Notes: a model not told the origin generated them from the sequence alone. Counted from the stretch's first letter, positions 7,868 through 17,159 are shown. The stretch: DNA of 26,720 nucleotides from CAYXRK01 sp964467615 (GCA_964467615.1 CAYXRK010000051.1:1-26720); one strand, 5' to 3'. Numbers and translations: made by a program.

Positions 7868-7869
7868 AG

Positions 7870-7885
7870 CGGGCCGTATAGCCCG
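7870..7885 (+). terminator. Weak stem-loop after the M20 gene
   Basis: CGGGC (7870-7874) pairs with GCCCG (7881-7885) around a 6-nt loop, 2 nt after the stop codon. No T run follows, so it is at best a weak or Rho-assisted terminator. The rest of the 169-bp gap to the next gene shows no clear feature. Confidence 0.25.
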
Positions 7886-8036
7886 GTTCCGTCGTATACA
7901 TTCGGCCTAGTTGGTGTTCTCCGAACTTCACGTTTTCCGAGCAATCGTACGATAGTCTCGGGCTATTCTAACGCCCTTCGCCCTCGTGGAAAGGGCATAA
8001 TGCGCCCGAAATCCAACGCCGCTCGAGGAACTCGTC

Positions 8037-10805
8037 ATGAATCGGTTGACCAATGTTGCCGCCCTGATCGCGCTCGGCTTGTACGCACTTTCGTCGCAAG
8101 CCGCAGATCGATTGGTGATGCGCGCGCCTGCGGGAGATCGTTACGTCGAACTCGATGCCGCCGGCGAGACGGTCCTGCCGAATGGGCGTTTAATCACGCC
8201 GGCGGGGCGCATGTTTCGACTTCACCCGCACCCGTATGGGTTGACGCTGAGCAATGGGGGGCGGTGGGTAGTCACGGCGAATAGCGGCGAACCGATCACG
8301 CTGTCGCTCGTTGATTTGAAAGCACCGGATGGGCCGAAGGTCCATCAGATTCCCGAGGACGCTCAGGAGGGAAAGGGCGTGCTCGACGCGGTCTTCATGG
8401 GCTTGCAGACTGACGCGACGGGGAACACGCTGTATGTATCGGGCGGGAGCGATTGGAGCCTGATGGCGTTCAATCTCGAATCGCGCGCGCGGTTGTTTCG
8501 AATCGACTGCGCACACGAAGCGGAGGGCCGTGAATTCCAATATGGTTACCTTGGCGATATTCGATTGTCGAAAGATGGGAAGACGGTGTACGCCGTCGAT
8601 CAGTCGAATTTCCGCATGCTGGTTATCGACGTGGAGAAACAAAAAGTTGTGACTTCCATTGCCGTGGGCCGATATCCGTTCGGCATTGTGTTGTCACCGG
8701 ACGGGACCCGCGCCTATGTCGCCAATGTCGGCATGTACGAGTATCAGTACATCCGCGATGCAGAGGGTAAATTGACGAAATTAGAGTTTCCGCCGTTTGG
8801 CGTGCCCTCCGAAGAAGCGGAGAAAGGCGTTGAGGTCGAGGGGATAGCAGTGCCGGGACTTGGCGATCCGAACGACGTCCAAGGCATGTCGGTCTTTACG
8901 ATAGATATCTCGGAGCGCGGGAAGGAAGCGATTATCGGCCGAACGAAGACGGGCCTGCTCGTCGGCGAGAAGATTGAAGACTTTCCGGCGGTGGGTGGGA
9001 GCAGCCCGAATTCGCTCGCCGCGACAGAAAAGCAGGTATTCGTATCCAACGGCAGCAACGACAGTATTACCGTGATTGACGCGAAGAGCGGCGGACGGGT
9101 GGAGGACATCGCTATCACGCTCGATCCGCGCGTTGATCATTGGCGCGGGGCGATTCCGTTTGGTATAGCGCTGTCGCCGGATGAGGAGCGATTGTATGTC
9201 GCCGAAGCGGGAATCAACGCCGTGGCGGTGATTCAATTGTCGGATCGCAAGATTCTGGGCCACATCCCGACAGCGTGGTTCCCGAGTAAATTGGCGGTCT
9301 CGGCGGACGGCGAGGAGTTGTACGTGGCCTGCGCGAAGGGAATCGGCTCTGGACCGAACCACGGCCCTGGGCATGCGGAGGGCGACCCGACGGGCATCGG
9401 GCCGCTCATGCGCGGATACTTGATGATTGTTGACGTACCTTCGGACGACAAACTTGCCGAGATGACGCGCCAGGTGGTTGCGAACAACGTGCGGATCGCG
9501 CCTGCATCGGAGGACAAGCGACCAAAGGACGGCGCCGTGCCGCCGTATCCCGGCGCGTGGGCGAGTCCGATTAAGCATATCGTGTATGTGACGAAGGAAA
9601 ACCGGACCTACGACGAAATCTTCGGCGCGCTTCCGGGCGGACGCGGCGACGCGGAACTTTGCCGTTTGGGCAGGCCGATTGACGTGACGAACAAAGACGG
9701 ATCGCGGACCGTGAAGGACGTGATCCTGATGCCGAACCACGTTGCGCTCGCGCAGCGGTTTGCGATCAGCGACAACTATTATTGCGACTCAGACCATTCG
9801 GTGGACGGCCATCACTGGCTAGTCGGCACGTACCCGAACGAGTTTATGGAGGCGCGGATCGGGGAAAATGCGAAGGGAACGGGCCCCGGCAATTTTTTGT
9901 TTGTCGGGTCGTCCGGCGCGATCTATCCGGAGGATTACAACGAAGCGGGATCGATCTGGGAGCACTTCGATAGGGGAAAGATCACGTTCCGAAACTATGG
10001 CCTCGGGTTCGAGTTTAAGCCGGGCGACGAGCAGCAGGAGTATAAGTACACGGGGATTCGGCTGCCTATCAACTATCCGATGCCGCAGCCGCTGTACGTC
10101 AACACGTCCCGCACGTTTGCGACGTACAACACGAACATTCCCGACCAGTTTCGGATGGCCATGTTCGAGAAGGAATTCGAACAGAAATGGCTCTTGGGCG
10201 ATGAGCCGTTTCCGCAAGTGATCACGATGATGCTGCCCAATGACCACGGCGCGAACGAGCGGCCGGACGATGGGTATCCGTTCTGGGGTTCGTACATGAG
10301 CGACAACGATCTCGCGCTGGGTCGGTTGGTTGAGCTCATCAGCAAGAGCCCGTGGTGGAAGGAGACGGTCGTCTTCGTAACGGAAGACGACGCGCAAGGG
10401 TATACGGACACGGTAGACGCACACCGGTCCATTTGCATGGTGATCAGTCCCTACGCGAGGGGGGGGCACGTATCGCACACGCACACCAGCATCGCGAGCA
10501 TACTTAAGACCATGTTCGCGATATTGGGTCTCGCGCCGCTGAATCAATACGACGCGTTCGCGACGGACTTGTCGGACATGTTCGGGAGCGGGCCGTCAAA
10601 CATAGAACCGTATGAAGCGGTGCCGGTGAATCAGGAAATCTTCGATCCCCAGAAGGCCCTCGACCCCTTTGACGAAAAATTCAATTGGGCCGCGCTGAAT
10701 GATTTTGTGCCTTTGGACGATCAACCGTTCCTAGACACGGACGACTATGGGAACGCGGGCACGCCGGATCACTCGGCGCGAGACGCAGCGATCCAGTCCA
10801 AGTAG
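8037..10805 (+). CDS. Secreted YncE-like beta-propeller fused to a phosphoesterase (alkaline-phosphatase-superfamily) domain
   Basis: This 922-residue protein has a signal peptide (to about SSQAAD, residue 22). Residues roughly 45-470 are a YVTN/YncE-type propeller with repeated blades: PYGLTLSNGGRWVVTANSG, DIRLSKDGKTVYAVDQSN, PFGIVLSPDGTRAYVANVG and IALSPDEERLYVAEAGINAV. From about residue 510 comes a phosphoesterase domain of the PF04185 (phospholipase C / acid phosphatase) type: IVYVTKENRTYDEIFG with the catalytic-site ENRT, then YYCDSDHSVDGHHW, then VFVTEDDAQGYTDTVDAHRS and VSHTHTSIASILKTMF. This architecture is known in Planctomycetota and Acidobacteriota. It probably hydrolyses phosphate esters in the periplasm, possibly with the propeller as a binding module. 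The gene is convergent with the toxin gene, 23 bp away. Confidence 0.88.
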   Translation: MNRLTNVAALIALGLYALSSQAADRLVMRAPAGDRYVELDAAGETVLPNGRLITPAGRMFRLHPHPYGLTLSNGGRWVVTANSGEPITLSLVDLKAPDGPKVHQIPEDAQEGKGVLDAVFMGLQTDATGNTLYVSGGSDWSLMAFNLESRARLFRIDCAHEAEGREFQYGYLGDIRLSKDGKTVYAVDQSNFRMLVIDVEKQKVVTSIAVGRYPFGIVLSPDGTRAYVANVGMYEYQYIRDAEGKLTKLEFPPFGVPSEEAEKGVEVEGIAVPGLGDPNDVQGMSVFTIDISERGKEAIIGRTKTGLLVGEKIEDFPAVGGSSPNSLAATEKQVFVSNGSNDSITVIDAKSGGRVEDIAITLDPRVDHWRGAIPFGIALSPDEERLYVAEAGINAVAVIQLSDRKILGHIPTAWFPSKLAVSADGEELYVACAKGIGSGPNHGPGHAEGDPTGIGPLMRGYLMIVDVPSDDKLAEMTRQVVANNVRIAPASEDKRPKDGAVPPYPGAWASPIKHIVYVTKENRTYDEIFGALPGGRGDAELCRLGRPIDVTNKDGSRTVKDVILMPNHVALAQRFAISDNYYCDSDHSVDGHHWLVGTYPNEFMEARIGENAKGTGPGNFLFVGSSGAIYPEDYNEAGSIWEHFDRGKITFRNYGLGFEFKPGDEQQEYKYTGIRLPINYPMPQPLYVNTSRTFATYNTNIPDQFRMAMFEKEFEQKWLLGDEPFPQVITMMLPNDHGANERPDDGYPFWGSYMSDNDLALGRLVELISKSPWWKETVVFVTEDDAQGYTDTVDAHRSICMVISPYARGGHVSHTHTSIASILKTMFAILGLAPLNQYDAFATDLSDMFGSGPSNIEPYEAVPVNQEIFDPQKALDPFDEKFNWAALNDFVPLDDQPFLDTDDYGNAGTPDHSARDAAIQSK

Positions 10806-10828
10806 CATTGGTCTCGGTGCAATAGTCG

Positions 10829-11128
10829 TCACCCTTCGTCGGATTCGCCCTCGACGGTCTCGTGAATTGAGAGCAAATACACGGCGCTTTCGGAGAACGT
10901 ATAAAACACGACTGCGGGCCGTATCCACGGGACGAGAGGATTTTTGACGACCATGCGAACCGGCGACCCATCGTAGATGGGCCTCCCGAAATCGGGAGAT
11001 CGAGCGAGTGTTAGTTCAATCCCTTCGATGAACTCGTCGCACCGTTCGGCGCCGCCCTGAACTATCCGTGAAAGTTGGCGCTCGAATTCCGGCGAGCGGA
11101 TAACTTCCCGGAAGCTAGGCGGATACAC
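10829..11128 (-). CDS. Putative RelE/ParE-superfamily toxin of a Panacea toxin-antitoxin pair
   Basis: This 99-residue basic-core protein has the pattern of the RelE/ParE fold. An N-terminal helix pair (SPEFERQLSRIVQ and CDEFIEGIELTL) leads to the short LARSPDFGRPIY turn. Strands VRMVVKNP, AVVFYTFSE and AVYLLSIHET follow. RelE-fold toxins usually cut mRNA on the ribosome or inhibit gyrase; which activity applies cannot be told from sequence. Its start overlaps the 3' end of the DUF4065 gene by 14 nt, implying translational coupling. The pairing with a Panacea-domain protein supports the toxin call more than the weak motif alone. It could instead be a plain RelE-like domain protein of other function. 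Confidence 0.7.
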   Translation of the reverse strand: MYPPSFREVIRSPEFERQLSRIVQGGAERCDEFIEGIELTLARSPDFGRPIYDGSPVRMVVKNPLVPWIRPAVVFYTFSESAVYLLSIHETVEGESDEG

Positions 11129-11693
11129 GGCCCCGCAGCCATTCTTCCGCCGCCGCTTCGACTTCCTTGCCCTTCAGGAATTCCTGCGCCGTCGGATCGC
11201 GCCGTGCGACGAGGGCCATCTCGTACGGGATCGTCGCCTGGTCATCGATAGTATGCCACTTGAACAGGCGATTTGAGAGCTCACTTACTTGCGACACGGG
11301 ACAATTTCGAAATCGTTGCAGGCATAGATCGACCAACTCGATTTCCTTCGCGGAGAAAACACACAGGTCCCCGGATCGCAGAGCCAAAACCCGTAGTTGT
11401 ATCCTGCCGAAGTAGTCTTTCTCCCGAATTCCGATCTCTCCGCGGGTTTTCATGTCGTCGCAAAGCGCGAGCAAGCGTCGCGGCGCAGGCCCGAACTCCG
11501 ATCTCACGTACTCTTGTCCCGTCACGGGTTCACCCAAGAGCAAATACGCGTAGAAGTCAATATAGAAAAGAAGTTTGCCCAACTTCGCCGAACCAAATGT
11601 CGTATCGCCCTCCGACTTTTCGGCGATGTAGAGGACGATCTCCCGGAATCGAGAATCATTCGGCGCCATAGGACGTATGCTCATAGTCAACAT
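11115..11693 (-). CDS. Panacea-domain (DUF4065 / SocA-like) antitoxin
   Basis: This 192-residue protein carries the Panacea/DUF4065 signature. It has helix KLGKLLFYIDFYAYLLLGEPVTG (about residues 37-59), followed by EYVRSEFGPAPRRLLAL. The family hallmark is the FYIDF...GEPVTG...GP pattern. Panacea domains act as antitoxins for many unrelated toxins. SocA, the Caulobacter relative, delivers its partner toxin to the ClpXP protease. The C-terminal half (SGDLCVFSAKEIELVDLCLQ to EEWLRGRVSA) is probably the toxin-specific part. Met1, Met4 and Met9 are all possible starts and none has a good ribosome-binding site. The gene begins 4 nt after the penicillin-acylase stop, so it could be read from that transcript. 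Confidence 0.82.
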   Translation of the reverse strand: MLTMSIRPMAPNDSRFREIVLYIAEKSEGDTTFGSAKLGKLLFYIDFYAYLLLGEPVTGQEYVRSEFGPAPRRLLALCDDMKTRGEIGIREKDYFGRIQLRVLALRSGDLCVFSAKEIELVDLCLQRFRNCPVSQVSELSNRLFKWHTIDDQATIPYEMALVARRDPTAQEFLKGKEVEAAAEEWLRGRVSA

Positions 11694-11697
11694 TTTA

Positions 11698-13908
11698 TCA
11701 GAATTGCAGTACGACCGTTTCCTTGACGTGGCCGTCCATCAACTCGTTTTTGCTGAACCACGACGGTTTCATCTTCGCGGGGCCGAGGAGTTTTTCGGCT
11801 TGGTCGCGGAAGTGGGGGGAGTCGGGGTGATCGGATTGGCCTATTGGCGGTTGCGTGTAGGAGCGGATTGGGGTGCTCAGGATGACTACCTCCGTCGAGG
11901 TCTGGCCGCCTCGGCCCCAGCGGGTGTGGTCGGCGCGTTCGTTCTCGAAGTCGATGGCGCGGGGCGAGGCCATGCCTTCGTCGCGTAGCGAACCGCCACC
12001 AACGGGGAACGACACGTTGTCGCCGTCGTAATCGAGACGGCCCGCGCGGAAGACGTCGCCGTAGACCGCGTCGAGCGAGCCGTGATTCGCGCGCATTCGG
12101 GCGGCGCCTTTTTCGAGCGCTTCGATCAGTAGGCGTTGCTCCTTCTCGTCGATGCGAGCGAGTTCATTCGTCGGCGTGTGCGCATCGCCGAGTTTGGCGA
12201 GGTGCGAGCGGTCGTCCGGCACGCCGAATAGGTCGAGATAGTTGTTGACCTTCTTGATCATCGCGACGATTTCGTCCTTACCGGCAAGCTCCGCGAGCGC
12301 GTGACGCCAATAGTAGTAGACGAGCGCGCCGTTGGAATCGCGCCGCGCAAATCCGTCCCAGGCCTTGACGCGCTTGATCGCGTCGTCGTAGTCCTTGCTG
12401 CGTTCGCGGTGTATCGCGGCGTCTGCGTTATCGAGTTCCTCGACCCAGCGTTCGTGTTGGTAACACTTCTGGTCGAGCGCGATTTCCATCATCTGTTGTT
12501 CGGTAATCTTTGGATTCGAGTGGAGCAGCTCGGTGGCGCGCGTTCCGCGCTGGTGCGTAAGCATGGCGGGCTGGCCGAAGATGTAGTCGGGATACAGCGA
12601 CTTTTCCATCGGGCTGCCGACCATCATCACGTCCGGCGTGATGTTGCAGTTCTGCATGTAGCCTGACTTTGGGTTGAGTACCTGGATTAGGTCTTTCGTC
12701 GGGTGCAGCCCGATCCATTCGGTGCGCGAGGTGGAGCCGTTGACCGGCCGGGAAAAATCGAAGCCTGCTGGGCGAATGGGAACGCGGCCCGTGCGCTGAT
12801 AAAAAATGTCGCCGTTCGTGTCCGCCACCATCACGTTTTGCGGCATCACTTGAAGAATTTCCAAGCCTTCCCGGACCTCGGCAACGTTGTGTGAAATGGC
12901 AAAGCGGCGACGGGACTCTAGGTAACCGACTTCGTCCGCGTAGGAAAGCTTTGCGGCATACGCGAGATTGTCGTTGCGCGCGACAATCGGGCCATGGTGA
13001 GACGCGTAAAACGTGATCTCCCGTGGGGCGGCTTCGCCCTTGACGCTGATCGAAACCTTGCGGGTCTGGAGCGGGCGGTACTCGCCATCGTAGAGGTATT
13101 GGAGAGGGTCCTTCGGATTGAGCCGCAGTTCATACACGTCCGCGGTGTCGGGCCCGCCGGTCGTGTGCGCCCACGCGACGTGATCGTTGTGGCCGAGGCT
13201 GACATAGGGGAAGCCTGCTGTCGCGAAGCCGCTGAGTTGCAACTCATCGGCATGAATCCGGACCTCCCAATATCGCTGCCTTCCGAACCAACCCAAGTGC
13301 GGATCGATGACTAGCATCGCGTGACCGTCCGCGGACCGCGATGGCGCGACCGCCATTTCGTTGCTGTACCGGAAATCGATGTCGAACTTGGTCTTTAGGC
13401 CAATGCGGCCGAGGTCCTCGGACGCCTCGCCGAGCGGCCAACTCCAAATGTACTGACGGCTAAACGCGACCGACATGTACACATCGACGTCGCCGTAGGT
13501 CCACCACGCGGGGACTTCATCGGGGTGCTCGGCCATGTATCGATTGATCCCAGCGATGTAAGCGGCGTTGTGCTTCCGAAACTCCGGAGGTAACTTATCT
13601 TCGTAGAACTTCTTCGCCGTGCCGTAGTGGTCCCACATGAGGACCTCGAGATCGGAGCGGACGTTCGTGTCCTTTTCACCCGCGCCGAAGCATTCCGCGT
13701 ATTTGCCCATTGCCCGCGCAAAGTTGTCCAGGATTTGCCGGAGGCGGTCATGCGCCTGCGCCCAACCATCGGCGAACAGCCCCGCTTCCTCGGTCTCGGC
13801 GTAGATGTGCGGGACGCCGTAGTCGTCGAGGTAAATTGTGACCTCCTCGGCGAACGAAGCGGCAATCGATGTCGTCGCGAGAATCAGACCGATCAATCGA
13901 GTAATCAT
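11698..13908 (-). CDS. Penicillin-acylase-family N-terminal nucleophile hydrolase, secreted
   Basis: This 736-residue protein has a signal peptide (MITRLIGLILATTSIAASFAEE) and the usual length of a penicillin-acylase precursor. The alpha-chain region opens with DDYGVPHIYAETEEAGLFADGWAQAHDRL, typical of the family. The predicted autoprocessing site is at S182-N183 in YSNEMAVAPSRSADGH, followed by MLVIDPHLGW; Ser would become the N-terminal nucleophile of the beta chain. GFPYVSLGHNDHVAWAHTTGG is the next hallmark. The family cleaves amide bonds in penicillins, acyl-homoserine lactones or aculeacin-like compounds in the periplasm. The residue before the nucleophile is Tyr instead of the common Gly. 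Substrate unknown; quorum quenching is one possibility. Confidence 0.9.
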   Translation of the reverse strand: MITRLIGLILATTSIAASFAEEVTIYLDDYGVPHIYAETEEAGLFADGWAQAHDRLRQILDNFARAMGKYAECFGAGEKDTNVRSDLEVLMWDHYGTAKKFYEDKLPPEFRKHNAAYIAGINRYMAEHPDEVPAWWTYGDVDVYMSVAFSRQYIWSWPLGEASEDLGRIGLKTKFDIDFRYSNEMAVAPSRSADGHAMLVIDPHLGWFGRQRYWEVRIHADELQLSGFATAGFPYVSLGHNDHVAWAHTTGGPDTADVYELRLNPKDPLQYLYDGEYRPLQTRKVSISVKGEAAPREITFYASHHGPIVARNDNLAYAAKLSYADEVGYLESRRRFAISHNVAEVREGLEILQVMPQNVMVADTNGDIFYQRTGRVPIRPAGFDFSRPVNGSTSRTEWIGLHPTKDLIQVLNPKSGYMQNCNITPDVMMVGSPMEKSLYPDYIFGQPAMLTHQRGTRATELLHSNPKITEQQMMEIALDQKCYQHERWVEELDNADAAIHRERSKDYDDAIKRVKAWDGFARRDSNGALVYYYWRHALAELAGKDEIVAMIKKVNNYLDLFGVPDDRSHLAKLGDAHTPTNELARIDEKEQRLLIEALEKGAARMRANHGSLDAVYGDVFRAGRLDYDGDNVSFPVGGGSLRDEGMASPRAIDFENERADHTRWGRGGQTSTEVVILSTPIRSYTQPPIGQSDHPDSPHFRDQAEKLLGPAKMKPSWFSKNELMDGHVKETVVLQF

Positions 13909-14014
13909 GAAACGTGCCCCGGAAATTGCCTATTACCATCGCACGAAAACACTTCGCACGCAACATCCCGCGCTGTCCGAAACGCGGCCGAGTAGCACGA
14001 TCCGTGCGGCTTTC

Positions 14015-14020
14015 TATAAA
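14015..14020 (+). promoter_or_regulatory. Possible -10 element for the mtnA cluster
   Basis: TATAAA (14015-14020) lies 30 nt before the GTG start of mtnA in the 141-bp divergent spacer. I find no convincing -35 hexamer at 16-18 nt, so the promoter type is open. Confidence 0.35.
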
Positions 14021-14049
14021 ATTGCGTCAGGAAAACGAGCGAGAATCGC

Positions 14050-15117
14050 GTGGGCGTTGAGACGTTAACTTGGCAAGACGGGCGCTTATTCATCATTGAC
14101 CAGACGCTGTTGCCTGAGGAATGCGTCAACATTCCTTTGGAAACCGTCGAGTCCGTTTGGGAAGCGATCAAGTCGCTGCGTGTCCGTGGAGCGCCCGCAA
14201 TCGGGATCTGCGCTGCCTACGGTGTCGTCGTCGGCCTGAAGGAACGGTGGCCCGCGAGCGTGTCCGAGGCACGGCGCGCAGCCGAGGCATCCATCGAGTA
14301 TCTCGGAACTTCGCGTCCGACTGCCGTCAATCTATTCTGGGCGCTGAAACGCATGCGCGGAGCGATGAACGCCGAGGATTTCAAGAGCGTCGAAGATATC
14401 GTTCGCGTGCTCGAAGCGGAAGCCATTGCGATTCATGAAGAAGACCGGCGATTGTGCCGGGCGATAGGCGCGCATGGCGCTGATTTAATTCGAGACGGCG
14501 ACGGTGTTCTGACTCATTGCAACGCGGGTGGACTTGCGACGGCCGACTACGGCACCGCTCTTGCAGTGATGTTCACTGCGCATGAGCAAGGCCGACGGTT
14601 TCGCGTGTTTGCGGATGAGACCCGGCCGTTGCTTCAAGGCGCGCGGTTGACCGCGTGGGAATTGGCCCAGCGCCAGGTGCCCGTCACGTTGATCTGCGAC
14701 AGCATGGCGGCCCAGGTGATGCGCGAGGGCCGAATCCAACTGGTAATCACCGGCGCGGATCGCATCGCCGCGAATGGCGACACTGCGAACAAAATAGGAA
14801 CGTACGGTGTCGCCACGCTAGCGCGCGCGCACGGCATACCGTTCTATATCGCCGCGCCGACTTCCACCATTGATACCGCACTCGACGACGGTTCTCAAAT
14901 TCCGATCGAGCAGCGCGATGCGAGAGAGATTACGCACGGCTTCAATCGCCAGACCGCGCCCGACGGAATCGACGTGTATAATCCCGCGTTCGATGTGACA
15001 CCGGCGGAACTTATCGCGGGGATCATTACGGAATGGGGGATCCTGCGGCCGCCGTTTATTGAATCGATTTCGCAGTGCGCGCGAGCCGCCGCCGGATCGG
15101 GCGGCGACGCAGAATAG
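14050..15117 (+). CDS. mtnA: S-methyl-5-thioribose-1-phosphate isomerase
   Basis: This 355-residue protein starts at GTG 14050. It converts methylthioribose-1-phosphate to methylthioribulose-1-phosphate in the methionine salvage pathway, in the cytoplasm. Family motifs are in order: KSLRVRGAPAIGICAAYG (residues 41-58), THCNAGGLATADYGTAL (155-171) with catalytic C157, DETRPLLQGARLTAWEL (189-205), DSMAA (217-221), and GADRIAANGDTANKIGTYG (235-253) with catalytic D237. Length matches the family. No other methionine salvage gene is seen in the window. The next gene begins 29 nt downstream, so the four genes mtnA to recJ are probably co-transcribed. Confidence 0.95.
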   Translation: MGVETLTWQDGRLFIIDQTLLPEECVNIPLETVESVWEAIKSLRVRGAPAIGICAAYGVVVGLKERWPASVSEARRAAEASIEYLGTSRPTAVNLFWALKRMRGAMNAEDFKSVEDIVRVLEAEAIAIHEEDRRLCRAIGAHGADLIRDGDGVLTHCNAGGLATADYGTALAVMFTAHEQGRRFRVFADETRPLLQGARLTAWELAQRQVPVTLICDSMAAQVMREGRIQLVITGADRIAANGDTANKIGTYGVATLARAHGIPFYIAAPTSTIDTALDDGSQIPIEQRDAREITHGFNRQTAPDGIDVYNPAFDVTPAELIAGIITEWGILRPPFIESISQCARAAAGSGGDAE

Positions 15118-15146
15118 CAGGGGCGAATGGGGGGCTGTCGCGGAGC

Positions 15147-17159
15147 ATGTTTGATCGTCTGATCAAAACCGTGTGCGGATCAACGGACGAAACCGCTGGG
15201 GCATTGACCCTTGAAGACGTAAGCATCGCGCTCGCCGTTTATGACTCGCTTCCCGGCGGCGACGAACGCCGCGAAGCCGCCCAGGAAGCGCCGGGCGCTG
15301 TCAGTCGATTTGTAAAGAACTACGCGCCCGCGGACTACATGACCGAGGGCCGGCGCCAACAACCGCTGCTTCGTCACTGCGTCCAGACACTCGTATCGGA
15401 CGGCCTGGAGAAACTCCACAGAAACGAGTTGGACGTACTCTTCGCGGCGTGGACCGTATCGCAGCGTCTGCCGGCTGCGGATAGATCGCGGCGGTTGATG
15501 GAGCTAGTGCTGCCCTTGGCCGGTTCGATTGCGCAGCGCCGCAAAGGTCTCGATGCCGCGCCGGGGCTTGTCGGGCTCGAAGACGCGTGGCACTTCGTCA
15601 GTGGACTCGACATACGTAGTTCACCCACGAGATCGATACGTTCGTTCGCGGGTATCGATCTCCCATCGCGCGGGCCCGTGCTCTCGATCTCGGGGAACGT
15701 AAAGGTCATGGATTCCGTGCCCGAGGAGTCGTCCATCGTCGTCGAAGGGGGCGCATGCACAGTCGGCGGCTATGTACTGGGGCGAGTAGCCGCGCGAAGC
15801 GGTTGCGAAGTACGCGATAACATAGGCGGGGTGGTGGTAGTCCGCGAGGGAGTTATCCGTGCCCGAGGGTGCGTGACCGGCGCGTATATCGTGAGCAAGC
15901 TCGGCGACGTAGTGCTTCGCTTCTGCGAGAACCCCCGGCTTGTCTACGGGGGCGAATCGATCAAGTTGCGCGAAGGCACGCGCGCAGGGGAGTACGTATC
16001 TCCCACGATTGAGATTGCAGGAATTGCGGAAGCGGGCTTGTACGTCTCGTCCCGCTGCATTCGCGCGAACCGCTTCGCGACTGCGTTGGGCCGCAAGACC
16101 GAAGTCGTACTGCGTACCCGTCTCGCCGGGGCGGACTATGGCGAGTACGTCGACGAAGAGGCGGGCCGGTTACTCTCGCGTATTGCGGGAGTCCGGCGGA
16201 AACGCCGCGAACTGTCGCAACTCATCGCGATGTCGAGAGACGAATGCGAGCATTTCGCGACGAGCGTGATGGTCTTCTTGTTGGGTGGCGATTCCGTGGC
16301 CGCGCGCATCGAGGACATCAGCGTCGCCCAGCGCCGCCTCGGCTTTCTCGATCGAGTTATCGGGGGATTGGAGACGCTGACGTCCGGTGTCGAGGAACGC
16401 GTACTTCGGACCGCGAAGCGAGTGAAGCTGTCCGCGGAAGTCTCCGAACGATTGATGGACGATTTCAATGACGAGTTCGGCATGATCGACGACGGTACCG
16501 GAGTCGACGACGATCTGGCCGAGGAGCGAGACGGACTCGTTCGTCTCGCCAACGAGATGACGACCCGTGGCTTGGCGCAATTGACCGCCAGCGCCGAATT
16601 GCCGCGACTGCGCGACAAGCGCGTGCGATGGATCGAAGAACGTTCGGTCCTCGCGAAAGAGATCCGGGCGCGCGAGGATGAGTTACGAAAATTTGTCGGG
16701 CACGCGGAACTTCTCGAGAGCACCGATCCGTCACAATCTAAAATCCAGATGATGACGCGCCTGCTCTCGGCCGCCCGCAAACGGCCCGCGACGGACGGGC
16801 TCAGCAAGCGGGCCTCGGCCAGGTTCGTGGCGATCATGCTCCGCAAGATGGAGATCCGGAGGGAAAGAATTCGAGATCTCGCTGAACGGTTGGCAGCGCT
16901 CGGCCGCGAGCAGGAGGACATCCGCGCGCGGCTCTTGAACGATTTTAGCATGAATACACCGGACGCCGAGGACAAACCACTGTTGCCGGCCAGCGTGACG
17001 GCGGCATTTGGCGCGGGCGTGCTCGTGTGCACGGAACACTTCCGCATCGTCCTGCGCGACGCGGCGGCAGGCAGTTGGGTCAGCACGCCGGACACTCAAG
17101 GGCGCGAGATTTCGTACGAACTTAATGGCGACGAAATCAGGGAAGTGGGGGCGATGTGA
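15147..17159 (+). CDS. FapA-like (DUF342) protein with long coiled coil
   Basis: This 670-residue protein is read from ATG 15147 (CGGAG just upstream); an earlier in-frame start at 15075 would overlap mtnA and add an unlikely Arg-rich leader. After a variable N-terminal region, residues about 175-330 form the right-handed beta-helix of DUF342/FapA. It is seen as stacked short strands such as VLSISGNVKVMDSV, SSIVVEGGACTVGGYVLG and EVVLRTRLAG. Residues about 340-610 are long charged helices, predicted coiled coil (RRKRRELSQLI onward). FapA affects flagellum placement in Vibrio, but DUF342 proteins occur widely and no flagellar gene is near. Role here unknown. Its TGA overlaps the GTG of cmk by 4 nt. 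Confidence 0.75.
   Translation: MFDRLIKTVCGSTDETAGALTLEDVSIALAVYDSLPGGDERREAAQEAPGAVSRFVKNYAPADYMTEGRRQQPLLRHCVQTLVSDGLEKLHRNELDVLFAAWTVSQRLPAADRSRRLMELVLPLAGSIAQRRKGLDAAPGLVGLEDAWHFVSGLDIRSSPTRSIRSFAGIDLPSRGPVLSISGNVKVMDSVPEESSIVVEGGACTVGGYVLGRVAARSGCEVRDNIGGVVVVREGVIRARGCVTGAYIVSKLGDVVLRFCENPRLVYGGESIKLREGTRAGEYVSPTIEIAGIAEAGLYVSSRCIRANRFATALGRKTEVVLRTRLAGADYGEYVDEEAGRLLSRIAGVRRKRRELSQLIAMSRDECEHFATSVMVFLLGGDSVAARIEDISVAQRRLGFLDRVIGGLETLTSGVEERVLRTAKRVKLSAEVSERLMDDFNDEFGMIDDGTGVDDDLAEERDGLVRLANEMTTRGLAQLTASAELPRLRDKRVRWIEERSVLAKEIRAREDELRKFVGHAELLESTDPSQSKIQMMTRLLSAARKRPATDGLSKRASARFVAIMLRKMEIRRERIRDLAERLAALGREQEDIRARLLNDFSMNTPDAEDKPLLPASVTAAFGAGVLVCTEHFRIVLRDAAAGSWVSTPDTQGREISYELNGDEIREVGAM

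Noticed and set aside
8781..9740. Minus-strand open frame of 319 codons
   Set aside because: Antisense to the propeller-phosphoesterase gene; composition is Arg/His-rich without motifs.
16136..17095. Minus-strand open frame of 319 codons
   Set aside because: Antisense to the coiled-coil part of the FapA-like gene; Ser/Arg-rich shadow.
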